This document shows positions 59,316 through 64,000 of a stretch of 64,000 nucleotides of DNA, one piece after another; the first letter of the stretch is position 1, and every line of letters begins with the position of its first letter. Origin of the DNA: Aliitabrizicola sp041905595 (GTDB taxonomy: Bacteria > Pseudomonadota > Alphaproteobacteria > Rhodobacterales > Rhodobacteraceae); the NCBI GenBank assembly GCA_041905595.1, contig JAYRKT010000011.1, positions 50,275 through 114,274 of the forward strand, read 5' to 3'. Under the pieces are notes generated by a model. That model saw only the letters and a list, made by a program, of their open reading frames with translations, had not been told where the DNA came from and did not search any database. Both the position numbers and the translations under genes were made by a program.

Positions 59316-61223
59316 ATGAAGACGCTCGACGTCATCACCATCGGCCGTTCGTCTGTCGACCTTTATGGCGCGCAGGTCGGCGGTCGGCTTGAGGATATGG
59401 GGTCATTCCAGAAGTATGTCGGCGGCTCGCCAACCAACATGGCGACCGGCACGGCGCGGCTCGGCTTGAAATCCGCTCTCATCACCCGGGTCGGGGACGA
59501 GCATATGGGACGCTTCCTGCGCGAGGAATTGGCCCGCGAAGGTGTGGATGTGCGCGGCGTCATCACCGACCCAGAAAGGCTGACCGCGCTGGTGATCCTG
59601 GGAATCCGCGACGAAAAGCAGTTCCCGCTGATCTTTTACCGCGAGAACTGTGCCGATATGGCGCTGTGCGAGGCCGATATCGACGAGAGCTTCATCGCCG
59701 AGGCCCGCGCCGTCGTGGCGACCGGCACACATCTGAGCCATCCGCGCACCGAGGCCGCCGTGCTCAAGGCGCTGTCGCTGGCCCGAAAGCATGGCGCGCA
59801 GACCGCGCTCGATATCGACTACCGGCCGAACCTCTGGGGCTTGTCGGGCCATGGCGACGGCGAGAACCGCTTCATCGAAAGTGCGGCGGTGACGGCAAAG
59901 CTGCAGAAGACTCTGCATCTTTTCGACCTGATCGTCGGTACTGAGGAAGAGTTTCACATTGCCGGCGGCACGACCGACACGATCGCCGCCTTGCGCGCCG
60001 TCCGGGCGCTTTCAAAGGCGACGCTTGTTTGCAAGCGTGGTCCGATGGGCGCGGCCGCCTTCACCGGGGCCATTCCGGACAGTCTTGATCTGGGCGAGAC
60101 CGGACCGGGATTTCCGATCGAGGTGTTCAACGTCCTTGGCGCCGGGGACGGCTTTATGTCGGGGCTCATCAAGGGCTGGCTCGATGGCGAGGCCTGGCCG
60201 GTTGCGCTGAAATACGCCAATGTCTGCGGAGCCTTCGCAGTCAGCCGTCATGGTTGCACACCGGCCTATCCGAGCTTGGACGAGCTGCAGTTCTTCCTGA
60301 ACCGGGGCATAACCACACCGGCGCTGCGCAAGGATGTCGAGCTTGAGCAGGTCCACTGGGCTACCAACAGGCATGGCAACTGGTCGACCATGCGGGTTTT
60401 CGCCTTCGACCACCGGATGCAGCTTGAGTCGATGGATGGCGCGACGCCTGAAAAGATCGGTGCTTTCAAGGAATTGTGCCTTGATGCTGCCTTGCGGGTT
60501 CAGGATGGGGCGGCGGGGCACGGCATTCTGTGTGACGGTCGTCTGGGCCGCAAAACGCTTTACCGGGCCGCCGGAACAGGCCTTTGGATCGGTCGGCCGG
60601 TGGAGTGGCCGGGTTCGCGGCCGCTGGCGCTCGAACCCGAGATCGGGCCGGATTTCGGCGGCTTGTCCGAATGGCCGCTGGAGCATGTGGTCAAGGTGCT
60701 CTGCTTCTACCATCCCGACGACAGTGCCGAAATGAAGGCCGAGCAAGAGGCCGTCGTGAACCGGCTTTTCCACGCGTCGCGCCGCAACCGACTGGAAATG
60801 CTTCTGGAAATCATCCCGTCGAAGGTCGGCCCTGTAACCGACACGACATCGGCCGAGGTGATCCAGCGCTTCTACGACATCGGCGTGACCCCGGACTGGT
60901 GGAAGCTCGAACCCTTCACCTCGGATGCGGCCTGGACCGCCGCCTGTGACGCGATCCACCGCAACGATCCGCGCACAAGGGGCGTGGTGGTGCTCGGGCT
61001 TGATGCGGGCGAAGACGAACTTGCGGCCTCGCTGGCTCTCGCGGCCCGACATGATCTGGTCAAGGGCTTTGCCGTTGGCCGCACCATCTTTGGCGATGCA
61101 GCGCGCGGCTGGCTGGCCGGGTCGCTGAGCGATGCCGAGGCGGTGGCGATGATGACCGAACGTTATGCGCGGCTCTGCCGGATCTGGGACGAAGCCCGCG
61201 CCAAGAAAGGACTGGCAGCATGA
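59316..61223 (+). CDS. iolC: 5-dehydro-2-deoxygluconokinase fused to DUF2090 domain
   Basis: 635 residues, about twice a plain IolC. Residues 1 to about 325 are a PfkB-type kinase: IGRSSVDLYGAQVG, YVGGSPTNMATGTARLG and the catalytic EVFNVLGAGDGFMSGL. Residues from about 335 form a DUF2090 domain, an aldolase-like barrel (MRVFAFDHRMQLE, GILCDGRLGR, WWKLEP, KGFAVGRTIFG). The fusion is common in alphaproteobacterial inositol operons. The kinase phosphorylates 5-dehydro-2-deoxy-D-gluconate; the barrel may do the aldolase step, replacing IolJ, which is an inference. It overlaps iolD by ATGA. Confidence 0.95.
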   Translation: MKTLDVITIGRSSVDLYGAQVGGRLEDMGSFQKYVGGSPTNMATGTARLGLKSALITRVGDEHMGRFLREELAREGVDVRGVITDPERLTALVILGIRDEKQFPLIFYRENCADMALCEADIDESFIAEARAVVATGTHLSHPRTEAAVLKALSLARKHGAQTALDIDYRPNLWGLSGHGDGENRFIESAAVTAKLQKTLHLFDLIVGTEEEFHIAGGTTDTIAALRAVRALSKATLVCKRGPMGAAAFTGAIPDSLDLGETGPGFPIEVFNVLGAGDGFMSGLIKGWLDGEAWPVALKYANVCGAFAVSRHGCTPAYPSLDELQFFLNRGITTPALRKDVELEQVHWATNRHGNWSTMRVFAFDHRMQLESMDGATPEKIGAFKELCLDAALRVQDGAAGHGILCDGRLGRKTLYRAAGTGLWIGRPVEWPGSRPLALEPEIGPDFGGLSEWPLEHVVKVLCFYHPDDSAEMKAEQEAVVNRLFHASRRNRLEMLLEIIPSKVGPVTDTTSAEVIQRFYDIGVTPDWWKLEPFTSDAAWTAACDAIHRNDPRTRGVVVLGLDAGEDELAASLALAARHDLVKGFAVGRTIFGDAARGWLAGSLSDAEAVAMMTERYARLCRIWDEARAKKGLAA

Positions 61224-63049
61224 CGACGATCCGACTCACGGCAGCGCAGGCGATGATGCGCTGGCTGGCGGCACAGGAATGCGAGGAAGGCGGCCGCTTC
61301 ATCGAAGGCGTCTGGGCGATCTTTGGACATGGCAACGTCGCGGGCATCGGAGAGGCGCTGCATGGCGCGCGGGATATACTGCCAACCTGGCGCGGCCATA
61401 ACGAGCAGACGATGACCCATACGGCCATCGCCTATGCCAAGGCCATGAAGCGCCGGAAGGCGATGGCGGTGACGACCTCGATCGGACCCGGGGCGCTGAA
61501 CATGGTGACGGCGGCCGCGCTAGCACATGTGAACCGCCTGCCGGTCCTGTTGATCCCCGGAGACGTCTTTGCCAATCGGGCGCCCGATCCGGTGTTGCAG
61601 CAGGTGGAAAGCTTTGGCGACGGCACGGTCAGTGCAAACGACTGTTTCCGCCCGGTCAGCCGCTATTTCGACCGCATCCAGCGCCCCGAGCAGCTGTTGA
61701 CCGCCCTGCCGCGCGCCTTGCGGGTGATGACCGACCCGGCCGAATGCGGGCCGGTGACGCTGGCTTTCTGCCAGGACGTGCAGGCCGAGGCCTATGACTG
61801 GCCCGAGGAATTCTTTGCACCCAAGGTCTGGCGCATCCGCCGGCCCGAACCGGATGCAGAGGAACTGGCGGTCGCGCTTGCGGCGCTGAAGGCGGCGAAG
61901 GCCCCGGTCATCGTCGCGGGCGGGGGTGTGATCTATTCCGGTGCTGAAGCGGCGCTGGCAGAGTTTGCCGCATCCCATGATATTCCGGTCGTCGAAACGC
62001 AGGCGGGCAAGTCTGTGATGGGCTTTGACCACCCGCTGAACTTCGGACCCGTTGGCGTGACCGGCGCGTCGAGCGCCAACATTGTCTGCGAGGCGGCCGA
62101 TCTGGTGATCGGTCTCGGCACAAGGTTCCAGGACTTCACCACCGGCAGTTGGTCCCTGTTCAAGAACCCGAAGCGGCGGATCCTGTCGATCAATGTTCAG
62201 CCCTATGATGCGGCCAAACATGGCGCGATCAGCCTTGTTGCCGACGCAAAGGTCGCGCTGCAAGCCATTGGAAAGGCACTTGGTTCCCATCGCTTCGCCA
62301 AACCAGACCAGGGTCTGCGCAAGGACTGGTTTGCCGCGACCGCCGCAGTGAAGGCCGCGCCTTCGGCGGGTAACGCCCTGCCAACCGATGCGCAGGTGAT
62401 CGGGGCTGTGAACCGCAGCTCCGGGCCGGCCACCGTCGTGATGGGCGCGGCCGGGACCATGCCGGGTGAACTTCACAAGATCTGGGACGCCGCGCCCGGT
62501 GGCTATCACATGGAGTATGGCTTTTCGTGCATGGGTTACGAGATTGCCGGCGCGCTTGGCATCAAGATGGCCCGACCCGGCGCGGACGTGATCTGCATGG
62601 TCGGCGACGGCAGCTACATGATGGCGAACTCTGAACTTGCGACTGCGGTGATGATGGGCGTGCCCTTCACCGTGGTCGTGACCGACAACCGCGGCTATGG
62701 CTGCATCAACCGGCTGCAAAAAGGCACTGGCGGGGCGGGGTTCAACAACCTGCTGGACGATGCCTACCACGTGAACCCGTCGGCCATCGACTTTGTCGCT
62801 CATGCGGCCAGCATGGGGGCGCAAGCGGTAAAGGCGAATGATATCAAGGCACTTGAGGTGGAGCTTGCCGCGGCCAAGACCGCCGACCGTCCGGTGGTGA
62901 TCGTGATCGACACCGACCCCTGGCCTTCGACCGAAGCGGGGGGAACCTGGTGGGACGTGGCCGTGCCGGAGGTCTCGGTCCGCAAGGAAGTCAACGTCGC
63001 CCGGGCGAAATACGAAGCGAGCACCGGCAAGCAACGGCTGGTGGATTGA
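61220..63049 (+). CDS. iolD: 3D-(3,5/4)-trihydroxycyclohexane-1,2-dione hydrolase
   Basis: 609 residues. A thiamine-diphosphate enzyme that opens the ring in inositol breakdown. The N-terminal domain has GVWAIFGHGNVAGIGEAL and the conserved Glu region; the thiamine motif is VGDGSYMMANSELATAVMMGVPFTVVVTDNRGYGCINRLQ. ATG 61220 overlaps the iolC stop as ATGA. Length and motifs fit IolD well. Confidence 0.96.
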   Translation: MTTIRLTAAQAMMRWLAAQECEEGGRFIEGVWAIFGHGNVAGIGEALHGARDILPTWRGHNEQTMTHTAIAYAKAMKRRKAMAVTTSIGPGALNMVTAAALAHVNRLPVLLIPGDVFANRAPDPVLQQVESFGDGTVSANDCFRPVSRYFDRIQRPEQLLTALPRALRVMTDPAECGPVTLAFCQDVQAEAYDWPEEFFAPKVWRIRRPEPDAEELAVALAALKAAKAPVIVAGGGVIYSGAEAALAEFAASHDIPVVETQAGKSVMGFDHPLNFGPVGVTGASSANIVCEAADLVIGLGTRFQDFTTGSWSLFKNPKRRILSINVQPYDAAKHGAISLVADAKVALQAIGKALGSHRFAKPDQGLRKDWFAATAAVKAAPSAGNALPTDAQVIGAVNRSSGPATVVMGAAGTMPGELHKIWDAAPGGYHMEYGFSCMGYEIAGALGIKMARPGADVICMVGDGSYMMANSELATAVMMGVPFTVVVTDNRGYGCINRLQKGTGGAGFNNLLDDAYHVNPSAIDFVAHAASMGAQAVKANDIKALEVELAAAKTADRPVVIVIDTDPWPSTEAGGTWWDVAVPEVSVRKEVNVARAKYEASTGKQRLVD

Positions 63050-63059
63050 GAGAAGAACC

Positions 63060-63959
63060 ATGATCCTCTACGGAACCAACCCGATCGCCTGGTCGAATGA
63101 CGACGACCAGACCCTTGGTGCACATATCACGCTGGAACAGTGCCTGGATGAGGCTGCGAAGATCGGCTTCGATGGCATTGAAAAGGGACACAAATTCCCG
63201 ACCACGGCGGAAGGGCTGAAATCCGTGCTTTACCCGCGCGGGCTGAAATTCGTCTCGGGCTGGCATTCGACCAATCTGCTGGTGAACCCGGTCGAGGCCG
63301 AAAAGGCAGCGATGCAGCCCTTCCTCGACGTGCTCAAGGGGACCGGGTCGAAGGTCATCATCGTATGCGAGACCTCGAACGCGATCCACGGCAACGATGG
63401 CGTCGCGGTCAACGACCGGCCGCGGCTGACAGAGGGTCAATGGAAGGCCTTCGGCCAAGGCATTGAAGCGCTGGCGAAATTCGCGGCAGGCCAAGGCATT
63501 GCACTGGTTTATCACCACCACATGGGCACCGTCGTAGAGGCGGAATGGGAGATTGACCGCCTGATGGCCGAGACCGGTCCGCATACGCATCTGCTGCTTG
63601 ATACCGGGCATTGCTATTTCGGCGGCGGCGATCCGGTACGGCTGGCGAAGAAGCATATGGGCCGGGTGCGGCACATCCATGCCAAGAACGTCCGGCCCGA
63701 CATCCTGGCGCAGGTGCGCGAGCAAGGCCTGTCCTTCCTCGAAGGCGTGCGGCGCGGGGTCTTCACTGTGCCGGGCGATGCCGAAGGCGCGGTCGACTTT
63801 GTCCCGGTGCTGGAGCAGGCGGCGGTGCACGGCTACGACGGCTGGCTGGTGATCGAGGCGGAACAGGATCCTTCGGTGCGCACCCCCTTCGAATACCAGT
63901 CGATGGGTCTTCGGTCGCTCAAGGCCTTCGCCCGCCGTGCGGGACTCGACCGGCGCTGA
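63060..63959 (+). CDS. iolE: Myo-inosose-2 dehydratase
   Basis: 299 residues, 10 bases after iolD with AGAAG upstream. It is an AP-endonuclease-2-like TIM barrel: IAWSNDDDQTLGAHITLEQCLDEAAKIGFDGIEKGHKFP, YHHHMGTVVE, LLDTGHCYFGGGDP and VIEAEQDP supply the metal-binding Glu, Asp and His ligands. It dehydrates 2-keto-myo-inositol to the substrate of IolD. Further iol genes may follow beyond the window, since the strand continues, but a repeat element starts 18 bases after its stop. Confidence 0.95.
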   Translation: MILYGTNPIAWSNDDDQTLGAHITLEQCLDEAAKIGFDGIEKGHKFPTTAEGLKSVLYPRGLKFVSGWHSTNLLVNPVEAEKAAMQPFLDVLKGTGSKVIIVCETSNAIHGNDGVAVNDRPRLTEGQWKAFGQGIEALAKFAAGQGIALVYHHHMGTVVEAEWEIDRLMAETGPHTHLLLDTGHCYFGGGDPVRLAKKHMGRVRHIHAKNVRPDILAQVREQGLSFLEGVRRGVFTVPGDAEGAVDFVPVLEQAAVHGYDGWLVIEAEQDPSVRTPFEYQSMGLRSLKAFARRAGLDRR

Positions 63960-63976
63960 GGGTGATCGGTCGGATC

Positions 63977-64000
63977 GGGGGGCGTCTGCCCCCCGGGCTG
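63977..64000 (+). repeat. REP-like element A, copy 4, cut by the window end
   Basis: Hairpin GGGGGGC-GTCT-GCCCCCC (63977-63994) followed by GGGCTG is nearly the same as the first hairpin of copy 1 (loop TGTCT there). It starts 18 bases after the iolE stop. The second hairpin and tail, if present, lie outside the window. Confidence 0.55.

Overview
The window is about 64 kb of GC-rich, densely coding bacterial chromosome. The gene order ntrB-ntrC-ntrY-ntrX-trkA-trkH-hfq-hflX, a CckA kinase, a metal-site-variant HemB and an NtrC without the sigma-54 contact motif all point to an alphaproteobacterium of the order Rhodobacterales. I cannot name the genus from sequence alone. There is no tRNA, rRNA, CRISPR array, insertion sequence or prophage. 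The only break is a 10-N scaffold gap at 47081-47090 flanked by low-quality G/C runs.

Layout. 1-10285: nitrogen/redox two-component genes (ntrB partial, ntrC, ntrY, ntrX), then potassium uptake (trkA, trkH), then hfq-hflX, all on the plus strand. 10373-17269: a GNAT-ACT fusion coupled to a penicillin-acylase-family hydrolase, a beta-hydroxyacid dehydrogenase, a Tat-type SYLF lipoprotein, hemB and a small membrane protein. 17303-24886: mfd, a minus-strand MFS / DsbA-like / acyl-CoA ligase operon and a divergent XRE-cupin regulator. 25008-29823: an entericidin-like lipoprotein, an orphan YejA-type binding protein, an intergenic region that appears to hold a small RNA, the coupled bdhA-patatin pair and a DUF502 protein. 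29900-32877: psuK-psuG, a small lytic transglycosylase and a lone CoxG protein.

32884-42808 is a complete alpha/beta-glucoside module. On the minus strand lie a LacI regulator, a GH1 beta-glucosidase and glucokinase; divergently on the plus strand lie aglE-aglF-aglG-aglA-aglK (binding protein, two permeases, GH13 alpha-glucosidase, ATPase). Two near-identical operator-like sites lie in the divergent promoter region, and a 24-bp perfect palindrome separates the binding-protein gene from the permeases. 42824-56962 is mostly housekeeping: Ca2+/H+ antiporter, LysR/PhyH pair, TDT-family transporter, class I amidotransferase, guaB, a GlxA-type regulator, metallophosphoesterase with diacylglycerol kinase, SDR, RsmB-like methyltransferase and cckA. 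57134-63959 is a myo-inositol module: a Gfo/Idh dehydrogenase divergent from an RpiR regulator, then iolC (DUF2090 fusion)-iolD-iolE. Matching GGAA-N6-TTCC palindromes sit in both promoter regions.

I did not find a clearly new multi-gene system. The most interesting signals are non-coding: a candidate Hfq-era small RNA at about 27110-27183 with its own promoter and terminator; two families of hairpin repeats that sit mainly in gaps between convergent genes, one of which probably caused the assembly gap; paired operators in the sugar and inositol regions; and an hflX gene whose only plausible start is CTG overlapping the hfq stop codon.
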